Source: Pseudomonas flavescens (GTDB lineage Bacteria > Pseudomonadota > Gammaproteobacteria > Pseudomonadales > Pseudomonadaceae). From it: a stretch of 64,000 bases of DNA. How positions within the stretch are numbered: the stretch's first letter is position 1; every line of letters starts with the position of its first letter. The notes under the pieces are model-generated. The model ran no database searches, was not told the DNA's origin, and worked only from the letters and a program-made list of their open reading frames with translations. The stretch is from assembly GCF_013408425.1 (NCBI RefSeq), contig NZ_JACBYV010000001.1, positions 1,860,001 to 1,924,000 of the forward strand. Reading direction: 5' to 3'. A program made the position numbers and the translations under genes. This document shows positions 9,461 to 17,263 of the stretch, in pieces.

Positions 9461-10435
9461 AGACCGCACCCAGCCGAGGTCGTCGGTATCCAGGAAAGCA
9501 TCGACGATTCTCAGATCCAGCAGTTCGTGCATGGAAAGGTGAAACCAAAGCTGACGTTCCGCTATGAAGAGCATCTTTACGAAGGCAAGACCATTGGCGC
9601 CATCATCATCCCTAAGCAGAAGCGCCCCTTCTACCTCGCAAACCCTTACGGCAAGCTTAAGAGCAATGTGGTTTATGTACGCCGGGGCAGTAGCACTGAC
9701 GAGGCAGAGCCGGTCGAAATAATCGAAATGGCGAAGGAAGACAGCGGTCGCGGCAATCTGAAGGTTAGTCTGTCCGTTCTAGCACCAGAGAACACAAATT
9801 TGCCTAGGAGCTTCGCTCACACCTACTTGCAGCTCGTCGAGGATTTCCCGGACTTCGAAATGTCACGAAAGCCTCGCGGGCCCTTCGATCCGCCCGTATT
9901 TTCCAGCCTTGAGAGAGATAATGGTGATTTCTGGCGAGAGTACGCTGAGTACCTTCAAATGCAGGAAGCGCTTATCACTATGCGCTTCGCTTTGACCAAT
10001 GAATCTGCTGTACAGCTATCCAAAGCAAAGATAGAGGTCTCAGTCGAAGCGCTGGACTCCCAGCCGATTAAAATGATCCCAGGCCGTAATTTACCCACAC
10101 AGCCAAAGCCGACGTGGAACATTTCCAATATTGTCTCTGCGCAAGAGGCGCGGATCACGAATGAAGCGAACTTGGTGATGGATGAAAGCGACTATACCCC
10201 GGTGTGTCACATCCGGCTTGGGACTCTTCTACCGGGAGAGCAGGCCAAATCTGAGACGCTTGCTATCATCCCGGAGGCTTCAGGCAGGCTTAGGCTCAAG
10301 GTACGCATCCTCGGTGCAGAGCTAGCGGCTCCTATCGAACAAGAACACTTACTTGAAACCACCGGAGAAGTAAAAGCATTAGACTTCCCAGGGTTCCAAA
10401 AATATATGCAAATAAAATTGAATGAGCAAAAGTAA
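9461..10435 (+). pseudogene. Schlafen/AlbA_2-type ATP-binding protein, 5' end removed by the IS
   Basis: Immediately outside the IS the plus strand encodes the second half of an AlbA_2 (Schlafen-type AAA_4) domain: RYEEHLYEGKTIGAIIIPKQ, RPFYLANPYGKL and VVYVRRGSSTDEAEPVEI. About 220 further residues of unknown type follow, with a beta-rich look (SVEALDSQPIKMIPG, LRLKVRILGAELAAP). The first half of the AlbA_2 domain, with its usual start, is missing, and the frame enters the IS without a plausible start. Such proteins are transcription- or defence-associated in other bacteria. I regard this as a truncated remnant. Confidence 0.75.
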
Positions 10436-10532
10436 TAATGCGCGAACTGGTTGCAGAATTGAATCGCAACCTTGCCTTAGCCCCCCCAAGAGCGTCGTCA
10501 ATTGCGGATTCGAACCGCAATATGACTAAACC

Positions 10533-11360
10533 TCAATCAGGCGCCTTTGAAAGCTCTTTCGCTTTATCAAAGATACTATTCAAGATTTCCATTGAAGTCT
10601 TATCCTTTTTAACAATTATCTCAGAGAAATTACTCGACTTATCTTCGCTTTCCTCGATCAACCCTGCCAGAGGGCCCCATTGCTTTATCTGTTCTTGAAG
10701 CCGGTCATCAATACTATCCCGATATCCATCTGGGTATGCGGACTTTTCAACAGGGGGGAGATCGTCGAAGTACTCAAGAATACCTTTAAAGACCTCACGA
10801 TTATCACCGCCCGGCTTCAACTTTGCAGCCAAAGCCGAAAAACGAGCCTCGTCTTGCATCCGTAGCTCGGCGGAAGCCGCGTAACGCTCAGCCATGGTAA
10901 AAGTACCTGAGTCATCGTAAACGACGGCACTCAAATCGTTGCGCTCCATCCCGGCAAAAGGATTAGATGCGCGCCCTGGCGGGGATTGATGCAAAGAAAC
11001 TGCATAATCTAAAGATTTTTGTGCCATTTCCAAGCGCGCTGGATCATCTGTGTTAGGCAACATTGCTTCTTTGCTATAACTTTTGTTCGCTATGCTCTGA
11101 CTAAATGAATACAGGTTATCCCAAGTGTTGGCATGCAGGCTTTTCAACTGACTTTTCGACATTGAAGACTGTCTTTCCGCAGCAGAGCTTTGGGCATAAA
11201 GCGCCTGGGCAGCACCGGAAATCGAAACATTCTCTCGCTGCGAGTTTACCGCCCCACCCGTTTCGGTTATCGACCCGGCCTGCACTTCTGACGTAGCCTT
11301 AGTCGGCACCGGTGACTTGGTGACGACCTCTGATTGTGAAGACTTAATGGAAATGTTCAT
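10533..11360 (-). CDS. Protein of unknown function, 275 aa
   Basis: I do not recognise this protein. It starts MNISIKSSQSEVV at 11360 (preferred over the frame's first codon 24 bases upstream). The first 65 residues are Ser/Thr/Gln/Ala-rich and probably disordered, including a VSISGAAQALYAQSS segment; residues 70-240 are helical and acidic (AMAERYAASAEL-like helices, DNREVFKGILEYFDDLPP). No signal peptide or membrane segment. A disordered Ser/Thr-rich start is also common in proteins exported by type III-like systems, but no such genes are nearby. It stands between a beheaded gene and a frameshifted secreted protein. Confidence 0.6.
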   Translation of the reverse strand: MNISIKSSQSEVVTKSPVPTKATSEVQAGSITETGGAVNSQRENVSISGAAQALYAQSSAAERQSSMSKSQLKSLHANTWDNLYSFSQSIANKSYSKEAMLPNTDDPARLEMAQKSLDYAVSLHQSPPGRASNPFAGMERNDLSAVVYDDSGTFTMAERYAASAELRMQDEARFSALAAKLKPGGDNREVFKGILEYFDDLPPVEKSAYPDGYRDSIDDRLQEQIKQWGPLAGLIEESEDKSSNFSEIIVKKDKTSMEILNSIFDKAKELSKAPD

Positions 11361-11427
11361 TTTCACACCCAAAAGGCCGGACATAGGGCTAATCCGCTCT
11401 ATCTGGCCATATTATTAAACGCTAGTA

Positions 11428-11824
11428 TTAGCGGATCTCGAACTCGACCGTGTAATCAAACGGCAAAGAGGGAGTAATGGTCGTGAGTACCAATACTCGT
11501 TCCAGTTTTATTGAACGTGGGGACGCGAGTACGCGGATCGACAGTATGGGATGCAGCAAAGCGGCATTGCTTCGAGCCCGAGGTATAGACAAAACGCATG
11601 CCAGAAACGGTGTCAGCACCACTAGTGAGGATAAAAGTGCTTGTGCCTGACGGCAAAATTGAACCTGGTGCAGGAGAGACACTTCCCGAGAAGTACTCGT
11701 AGGTGAATTGAGCATCCGCCGTGGTGGAGTTTTTCACCTTAATTGTAACGCTAGTGCCTGCATGGGCGCCCGCAACCATTGATGCGGCGAGAGCGATGGA
11801 GCCAAAAAGCTTACTGATCTTCAT
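11428..11824 (-). pseudogene. Secreted beta-rich protein with probable frameshift near its 3' end
   Basis: The frame 11824-11456 starts MKISKLFGSIALAASMVAGAHA, a clear signal peptide, then TSVTIKVKNSTTADAQFTYE and a Ser/Thr-rich beta-type domain with one Cys. It stops after HDHYSLFAV. In the +1 frame the DNA continues LTTITPSLPFDYTVEFEIR to a stop at 11428, a natural-looking beta-strand C-terminus. A one-base insertion near 11480-11500 would explain the pattern. Function unknown; a small periplasmic or surface protein is likely. It may also be a functional protein with an altered tail. Confidence 0.6.
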
Positions 11825-12047
11825 GAAATTTCCCTATTGCAATTAATAATCGCCAAATCAATTCGGCGTTAGTTCTTCAATATCCAGATGGATATACGAA
11901 TCACTGCATTTCCCTGACTACGAAATTGAAGAACATCATTATTAAAGCACAGAACTCAGAGCTTGCAAGCAGCTGGAACGTTGCGCCAGTGTCAAATAGG
12001 CAGCAGCTAGTTTGCCAAATGGCATAGATTGAATCGCCCCGGCTTTC

Positions 12048-12893
12048 CTAGACACTTTCCAAGCTCTGGAAATAGCGCTTTTCAAAATCCACTGGCGATA
12101 GCTGCATAGCGCTGCTGTGCCGGCGTTTAGGGTTATAAAACATCTCGATGTAATCGAACACATCAGCGCGTGCTTCTTCACGAGTGCCGTAGGTTTTCCG
12201 CCTGATGCGTTCGCGCTTCAGCAGTTGGAAAAAGCTCTCTGCCACGGCGTTGTCGTGACAGTTACCGCGCCGGCTCATGCTACTGATCAGGTTGTTGGCC
12301 TTGAGGAAACTTTGCCAGTCCAGACTGCTGAACTGACTGCCCTGGTCTGAGTGGATCATCACTTCCTGCTTGGGTTTGCGCCGCCACACAGCCATCAGTA
12401 AGGCATCAATTGCTAGATCGCTGCACATCCGTGGCTTCATCGACCAGCCAACCACCTGGCGTGAAAACAGATCCAGCACCACTGCCAAGTACAGCCAGCC
12501 TTCATAGGTGCGAATGTAGGTGATATCTGTGACCCAGACCTTATTGGGTTCTGCGACCTTGAACTGTCTCTCCAGGCGGTTGGGCGAGGCTACTGTCGGC
12601 TTGCCGCCATAACAGCCAGGGCGCCGACGATAACCAGTCTGCGAGCGCAGCTTCTCCAACCTCATCAGGCGGGCCACGCGGTGACGGCCACAAGACTCGC
12701 CCAGCTCACGCAGGTCGTCGTGGATCTTTCGGTAACCGTAGACACCACCACTTTCCAGCCACGCATGCTTGATCAACCCGAGCAGACGCTGATCTTGCTT
12801 GGCGCGTACGGAGTTAGGCTCGGATAGCCAAGCGTAGTAACCGCTGGGGTGCACTTTGAGGTTTTGGCAGAGACGCCGAACCGGATACTCCAC
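12048..12893 (-). CDS. IS3-family transposase OrfB (DDE integrase domain)
   Basis: A 281-residue frame with HTH_21 (GGVYGYRKIHDDLRELGESC) and an intact rve-type DDE core: VWVTDITYIRTYEGWLYLAV, HSDQGSQFSS and [17 protein letters not shown]. In the active element it is probably made as an OrfAB fusion: the same frame is open back to about 12917 with KYAFISKLSV before the annotated start. Intact, and therefore possibly still mobile. Confidence 0.92.
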   Translation of the reverse strand: MEYPVRRLCQNLKVHPSGYYAWLSEPNSVRAKQDQRLLGLIKHAWLESGGVYGYRKIHDDLRELGESCGRHRVARLMRLEKLRSQTGYRRRPGCYGGKPTVASPNRLERQFKVAEPNKVWVTDITYIRTYEGWLYLAVVLDLFSRQVVGWSMKPRMCSDLAIDALLMAVWRRKPKQEVMIHSDQGSQFSSLDWQSFLKANNLISSMSRRGNCHDNAVAESFFQLLKRERIRRKTYGTREEARADVFDYIEMFYNPKRRHSSAMQLSPVDFEKRYFQSLESV

Positions 12894-12919
12894 CGACAGC
12901 TTGCTGATGAAGGCGTACT

Positions 12920-13198
12920 TCAGCCGGACTCCTTGGCAAAGTACGCGGCGGCCTTTTTTAGGATGTCTCGCTCTTCGGTCACTCGCTTGAGTTCAGCACG
13001 CAGACGACGCAGTTCGGCCTGCTGATCGTCCTCTTGCTGCCGCTTTTCCTGGGGCTTGCTGTAGCGCTTGATCCAGGCATACAGGCTGTGCACCGACATA
13101 CCTAACCGCGCTGCCACTTCGGCTACAGGAAGGCCACGCTCGGTCACTTGCTTGACCGCTTCGATTTTGAATTCTTCGGGGTAACGCTGGTTGCTCAT
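12920..13198 (-). CDS. IS3-family transposase OrfA
   Basis: A 92-residue protein with a helix-turn-helix (RYPEEFKIEAVKQVTERG, then AEVAARLGMSVHSLYAWIKR) and a C-terminal coiled coil ending in RDILKKAAAYFAKESG. The A-rich slippery stretch in the ILKKAA codons on the coding strand is the usual site for -1 frameshifting to give the OrfAB transposase. Intact. Confidence 0.92.
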   Translation of the reverse strand: MSNQRYPEEFKIEAVKQVTERGLPVAEVAARLGMSVHSLYAWIKRYSKPQEKRQQEDDQQAELRRLRAELKRVTEERDILKKAAAYFAKESG

Positions 13199-13334
13199 GG
13201 CACCTCCTAGTGGGCCTCATTATGAGGCTTGGAGGTGTCTACGAAACTAGGGGCGATTCAAGGGTCAACTCCCGCAACGCCCAAACATGCGTTTCTTCAA
13301 CCCCCGCTGATTGCTTTAAAAAATTGGCATCGCC

Positions 13335-13363
13335 TCTTGAAACCCAGCGATCCGCACCTAAAT
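13335..13363 (+). promoter_or_regulatory. Possible sigma-32-type promoter for the Hsp20 gene
   Basis: CTTGAAA at 13335-13341 followed after about 15 bases by a CCTAAAT-like box resembles the heat-shock promoter pattern (CTTGAA, then CCCCAT-like). It lies about 70 bases before the Hsp20 start. The -10 match is weak, so this is only a candidate. Confidence 0.3.
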
Positions 13364-13430
13364 TCGCCTTACACGATGCCGAAATCGGGTCGTGTGTAAA
13401 TCACTTGGAGAAATCTCAGGAGATTACGCA

Positions 13431-13889
13431 ATGGCTAATACCCTTTCGCTGGCCCCACTGTTCCGCCAGTCTGTAGGCTTTGATCGTTTTAACGACCTTT
13501 TCGAATCGGCGCTCCGTACTGAGACCGGGAATGCCTATCCGCCTCACAACGTCGAAAAGCATGGCGATGACGAATACCGAATTGTCATTGCTGCCGCTGG
13601 TTTGACCGAGGCTGATATGGATATTCAAGTCGAGAAAGGCGTTTTAACCGTCGCCGGCGGTAAGCGCGAAAGCGATACGAATGTGACCTACCTCTATCAG
13701 GGAATCGCACAGAGGGCGTTCCAGTTGTCTTTCCGCCTGGCCGATCACATCGAAGTCCAGGGCGCGTCACTTAGCAACGGATTGCTCAGCGTGAACCTGC
13801 TGCGTGTTGTACCGGAGGACGCCAAGCCTCGGCGCATCGAGATTGCTGATGCGACCAAGCCAGAGCTCAAAGCAGTAAGCTCGCAGTAA
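13431..13889 (+). CDS. Small heat-shock protein, Hsp20/IbpA family
   Basis: A 152-residue alpha-crystallin-type chaperone that would hold unfolded proteins in the cytoplasm. The N-terminus MANTLSLAPLFRQSVGFDRFNDLFE is typical of IbpA. The crystallin domain spans about residues 38-130 (YRIVIAAAGLTEADMDIQVE, LTVAGGKRE, GIAQRAFQLSFRLADHIEV, NGLLSVNLLRVVPE); the usual C-terminal I-x-I anchor is represented by RRIEIAD. ATG at 13431 is chosen because AGGAG lies nine bases upstream. A strong terminator follows. Heat regulation is expected for the family. Confidence 0.93.
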   Translation: MANTLSLAPLFRQSVGFDRFNDLFESALRTETGNAYPPHNVEKHGDDEYRIVIAAAGLTEADMDIQVEKGVLTVAGGKRESDTNVTYLYQGIAQRAFQLSFRLADHIEVQGASLSNGLLSVNLLRVVPEDAKPRRIEIADATKPELKAVSSQ

Positions 13890-13895
13890 GACAGT

Positions 13896-13923
13896 AAAGA
13901 GGCGCTCCTAGGAGCGCCTCTTT
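13896..13923 (+). terminator. Intrinsic terminator after the Hsp20 gene
   Basis: A 13-bp perfect inverted repeat (AAAGAGGCGCTCC and its complement around TA) ends in TTT. It begins seven bases after the stop codon. Confidence 0.85.
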
Positions 13924-14012
13924 CATCAGGCAAAGGCTGTAACTAATCAGCTCGTAGCAGGGGCAGTCTGCATGGTCTAGATTGCTATTTACCGATTGAT
14001 CAGAGATGCATC

Positions 14013-14201
14013 GTGGATAATCCGAAGATTCAAGCTTTCGCCAGCAGGTACGCAGCTGCGCTTATCAATAGCGCACCGCCGAGTGAGGCAGATCTGTCAC
14101 ATGAGGGGTTCTCCCATGATGAGCGCGAGGCCGTTTACCGGGTGCTCAACCAGATCCGCGAGCGACTAATTACCGAGGCCAAGGTTCTGGAATCGCTTTA
14201 A
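14013..14201 (+). CDS. Small hypothetical protein, 62 aa
   Basis: A GTG-initiated frame encoding MDNPKIQAFASRYAAALINS, followed by an acidic linker and a HDEREAVYRVLNQIRERL helix. The composition is that of a real small soluble helical protein. I do not recognise a named family. No strong ribosome site is visible. It stands alone between the Hsp20 terminator and a gene-poor stretch. Confidence 0.5.
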   Translation: MDNPKIQAFASRYAAALINSAPPSEADLSHEGFSHDEREAVYRVLNQIRERLITEAKVLESL

Positions 14202-14431
14202 GCGACCAACCGTGGCACAGGCTTGTGCTCTATATCAAACTCTACCCGCGAGTCGCTGGAGAGAATACGCAAAAGCGGTTCTCCCAAAGTGATGACGTCT
14301 CCCACTGTGCACGAGCATGTTCTAGTTCGTGAATGCCTTTTGCGATCAGCGCGGCTCATACTGCGTCGGATCGTTGAATATGCGTTTCTCTGTCTGAAAT
14401 GAATCAGCTCGGCTGCATCAACCGGCCGGAG

Positions 14432-14650
14432 ATGACACGCCATATACGCTCCCTGCCAGCTCTAACACCCGATGATTCCTATCAGATAATATTTACCGAT
14501 AGGGGCACAAGCGTGTCGGCGTACGACTCAAATACAAAAAAATTCAAGCGGTTTGCTGCTAGCCTCTCGGTAGCATTGGCAATGTCTTTTCGACTATCCG
14601 GTTGTCCGCACGTTCTACGTCACCGGGCATTAAAACTAATCTATAAATAA
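14432..14650 (+). CDS. Doubtful small ORF, 72 aa
   Basis: ATG at 14432 opens MTRHIRSLPALTPDDSYQII, then FTDRGTSVSAYDSNTKKFKR; the first half looks coding, the C-terminal part is Leu/Ser/Arg-rich and less so. No family recognised and no clear ribosome site. It may be a decayed gene. The following 238 bp up to the DUF1652 gene hold nothing I can identify. Confidence 0.3.
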   Translation: MTRHIRSLPALTPDDSYQIIFTDRGTSVSAYDSNTKKFKRFAASLSVALAMSFRLSGCPHVLRHRALKLIYK

Positions 14651-14888
14651 TCTCAGGCTGATATCAGCCATGCATCAAGATGATGGCAAAACGTTTTATA
14701 GCGTGGAGCTTTGATAGCCACTCGGCAGCCAACTGGGGAATCGACTTGCAACATCAGAAATCTTGGACGATATTTTTATGACGATAACGCATCCCTTGAT
14801 ACTCAGATGCCTATCAAAACATCATGTAACCAGAATGTAGCAGCATGATAATTAATGCGTGCTAGTCCGGATTAGAGGTAATAGTAAA

Positions 14889-15140
14889 ATGATGTCTATT
14901 TTAGAGCAGAGACAAATAATTGAATCCGCTTTTTTGCCTCTGCATTGCCATTGCAAAATTGATGCGAATGACTCCGTAACAATCGAAATAAAGGATTCAC
15001 ATTCGGGCCAGGTTCAGTTGATTGTTGCTGGTCTGAAGCGAAGCAACCTGGACTCTTCAAGATCGATATCGCAATTGGTTCTGGAGGTGAGACAGCATTT
15101 GCAGGAGGGCTCCCACGCCAACAAACGGACAACAGCTTAA
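14889..15140 (+). CDS. DUF1652 family protein, second copy
   Basis: An 83-residue protein starting MMSILEQRQIIESAFLPLHC, with NDSVTIEIKD and VAGLKRSNLDSSRSISQLVL, clearly paralogous to the DUF1652 protein at 4230-4487. The frame extends 30 bases upstream, but ATG-ATG at 14889 matches the family start exactly. Function unknown. The paralogue pair in one accessory region suggests duplication or shared stress-associated context. Confidence 0.8.
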   Translation: MMSILEQRQIIESAFLPLHCHCKIDANDSVTIEIKDSHSGQVQLIVAGLKRSNLDSSRSISQLVLEVRQHLQEGSHANKRTTA

Positions 15141-15185
15141 ACGCACGAGCCATTTTAAAGCCACTACCCACGACAGGTGATTAAA

Positions 15186-15440
15186 ATGAACAATGAGCAC
15201 ATGCAGGAATTCTGGGCCAAGCATCGCGTTCAGGTGCTTGCAAAAGCACTTTCGATAACCCCGGAGGATGTGGACATGTGGGTAATAAGCGATTATCCAG
15301 AAAACCAAGACGGCGGCTCGGGATATGGACACATCGTGGAGTTCTCGGACGATGCACCACCAGCGCTGCTCGAAAGAGTTGGCGGCTCTCCGGTAAGAAT
15401 CGAATCACTTGCCTATAATCAAGGGCTCGAAGGTGCTTGA
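15186..15440 (+). CDS. Hypothetical protein, 84 aa
   Basis: Starts MNNEHMQEFWAKHRVQVLAK, 45 bases after the DUF1652 stop, with AGGTGA five bases before the ATG; the alternative GTG nine bases upstream would overlap that ribosome site. It is acidic, with a helical N-terminus and a Gly-rich HIVEFSDDAPPALLERVGG part. No family recognised. It probably forms a two-gene unit with the DUF1652 gene. Confidence 0.55.
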   Translation: MNNEHMQEFWAKHRVQVLAKALSITPEDVDMWVISDYPENQDGGSGYGHIVEFSDDAPPALLERVGGSPVRIESLAYNQGLEGA

Positions 15441-15565
15441 GAAAAGCTGGCAGTCGGAAGACCAAACCTGAGTAAACTGTTTTTCTCCATAGGAGGCGGA
15501 CGCTCAGGTTAAAAACCTCGAGCAGCCTATGCCAGATCACTGCGAGACAGCAAACGATTACATAA

Positions 15566-16117
15566 TTAATTATGTACACACCAATTCACCGCATCTGCCG
15601 ACATCTCTAAACAATCGATGTCGTGGATAAGCCCCGCTCTCAACGCCTCTGTTGCATTGAAAATCTGCGGTGAAGCCTTAAGGTATTCACTGACATCTAA
15701 CGGTTCCCTGTTGCAGCTGGTACGCTCGCTGACAATCCGCGCATACAGATCAAGGTCGTAATCCAAACTCATGGCGTATTCCGACATCCTCGCATGATCG
15801 ACCGAGCCATTTAAGTTCCAATGGAATGGATGAAAGAGAAATTTGCTGTATTCGCAGGCGGTGCGTCGCTCGCCAGCGAGAAAAATGATATTGCCCATCG
15901 ACTCTACCGTACCTAGGTTGTGCGTGCGGACGACAACCGGCAACGATATCAGAAAGTTATAGAGCGAGAATCCGTAACTGCACTCTCCTCCCATAGTTGC
16001 TATCTTTATGACCAGTTCATCTGCGCCTTGTTGTATCGCCTGGGAGCAGCGGTCAATGAATTTACCGCAAGTGGCGGAATTAATGGGGGCCGTGAAATGA
16101 ATAACGTGGCTGACCAT
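15566..16117 (-). CDS. ClpP-like serine protease
   Basis: A 183-residue protein of the ClpP/crotonase superfamily. The signature is present: MGGECSYGFSLYNFL (oxyanion-hole loop), nucleophile Ser73 in TVESMGNIIFLAG, and a catalytic His at about 96 in SKFLFHPFHW; the acidic third residue is probably in the later ERTSCNREPLD helix. It lacks the propeptide and parts of the ClpX/ClpA docking surface of housekeeping ClpP, so it is a divergent stand-alone paralogue. The substrate and any partner ATPase are unknown; none is encoded nearby. Cytoplasmic. Confidence 0.8.
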   Translation of the reverse strand: MVSHVIHFTAPINSATCGKFIDRCSQAIQQGADELVIKIATMGGECSYGFSLYNFLISLPVVVRTHNLGTVESMGNIIFLAGERRTACEYSKFLFHPFHWNLNGSVDHARMSEYAMSLDYDLDLYARIVSERTSCNREPLDVSEYLKASPQIFNATEALRAGLIHDIDCLEMSADAVNWCVHN

Positions 16118-16201
16118 ATCTAATTTCCTACGCCATATGGAATCCGTTGCAACGGTGTGGGCTGCGGTAGCTCTCTAGAATAAATACCATCTCATATAGA
16201 C

Positions 16202-16225
16202 AAAGGCCTGCATCAGCAGGCCTTT
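16202..16225 (-). terminator. Hairpin terminator downstream of the KGG gene
   Basis: AAAGGCCTGC and its perfect complement around ATCA, ten base pairs with A/T ends. It lies 16 bases past the KGG stop on the minus strand; a bidirectional role is possible. Confidence 0.7.
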
Positions 16226-16240
16226 GCATATAACCGCGCA

Positions 16241-16414
16241 TTAACGATTGGTGCCCCCGTGGCTAATCTGGCCACCTTTGCGACCGGCTTCGGATGCCTT
16301 TTCGCGGTCATTAGCGAAATTACCTCCGCTGTTTTGCCCGCCCTTGTGGCCTGCCTCGGATGCTTTTTCACGATTATTGGCAAAATTACCAGGATTTGTA
16401 TTTTTGGTAGTCAT
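16241..16414 (-). CDS. KGG-motif stress mini-protein (YciG-like), second copy
   Basis: A 57-residue hydrophilic protein starting MTTKNTNPGNFANNREKASE. It contains two GNFAN(N/D)REKASEAG(H/R)KGG repeats and a short GGTNR tail. GGAGATAGAAA precedes the ATG at 16414. It is more regular than the copy at 7265-7444; both belong to the stress-induced KGG family. It is expected to be cytoplasmic and disordered. Confidence 0.9.
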   Translation of the reverse strand: MTTKNTNPGNFANNREKASEAGHKGGQNSGGNFANDREKASEAGRKGGQISHGGTNR

Positions 16415-16912
16415 TTTCTATCTCCAAATAAGTTTGTATTTTGTAAAGCAACTGCCTTACAGAGATTAAGAAACAGGCACACTCCATTAGTTCTACATTT
16501 AGTAACGACTGTCGACGAATGGCTAGCTTAATATCACGCCAATATCATTAATGGGATAGATAGTTAAAATATGCGTCGACCTCACCTATAAAATCAAGCC
16601 ACTTTGATATCACCGTATTAAGTTTAAAACTTAGTCAACATTTCCACTCTTTCGCAACCATGAGAAATAACAAAGTTAAAGCTGGCCCGGGCCACTAGAT
16701 GGTCTGCGCCATTTTTTAGTCGCCATAAATTCATGCATGCAATTTGCAATTGATTATTGCCAGAATAGTGCAACCTGCAAATATCAAAATGATTTCAACC
16801 TGCGCGGGACAACGCCATAGCAAGCCGAATTAATGGCATGAGATATGCTTCGAGAGCTGTCGCAACACTGCAAAATTAACGAGCTTTAAAGCTCCGAAAC
16901 AGGAGAAGTCCG
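16415..16912. other. 498-bp stretch without a supported gene
   Basis: AT-rich intergenic DNA that must carry the promoters of the KGG gene (minus) and the DUF2188 gene (plus). I see no convincing frame, terminator or palindrome. Confidence 0.5.
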
Positions 16913-17170
16913 TTGAACATCTATCACGCCATGCCCGGAGAGCGGGGTTGGGAATTGATAAAGCAGGGCGCTACCCGTCCATCAAAACGCGCTCAATCGC
17001 GTGATGAGTTGGTAGAGACAATTTCTGAATTCATGATAAACAGACCGGGAGTAGTCAAGTTCTATTACGAGGATGGATCCTTGCAAGAAGAACGTACCTA
17101 CTCACCCACGAATACAACCGAGTTCAGAAAAGCAGGCAACCGCCCGATAGTCCGTTCAGCCCTTTCCTGA
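16913..17170 (+). CDS. DUF2188 family protein
   Basis: An 85-residue protein with the small DUF2188 fold: YHAMPGERGWELIKQGATRP, a DELVETISEF helix and VKFYYEDGSLQEERTYSP. The start is TTG, supported by CAGGAG eight bases upstream and by the family's typical opening. The function of the family is unknown; members are frequent near stress genes. Monocistronic, followed about 95 bases on by the end of the convergent hybrid kinase gene. Confidence 0.75.
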   Translation: MNIYHAMPGERGWELIKQGATRPSKRAQSRDELVETISEFMINRPGVVKFYYEDGSLQEERTYSPTNTTEFRKAGNRPIVRSALS

Positions 17171-17263
17171 GCATCCGCAATTTCGCCCGCGCGCTCTGCG
17201 GAACATCGAGACTATCTCTAAGCCTCGCGCTCCTTCGTCTACGCCGAAGGAGCACGGTATGGG

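Larger units (their letters stand above)
12030..13260 (-). mobile_element. IS3-family insertion sequence, apparently complete
   Basis: Inverted repeats of 26 bp at 12030-12055 and 13235-13260 share the outer TGAATCGCCCC and the inner TAGACAC with a few central mismatches. orfA and orfB lie between them on the minus strand and both look intact. Flanking bases show no obvious target duplication. It separates the frameshifted secreted protein from the Hsp20 gene and may affect expression on either side. Confidence 0.92.
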
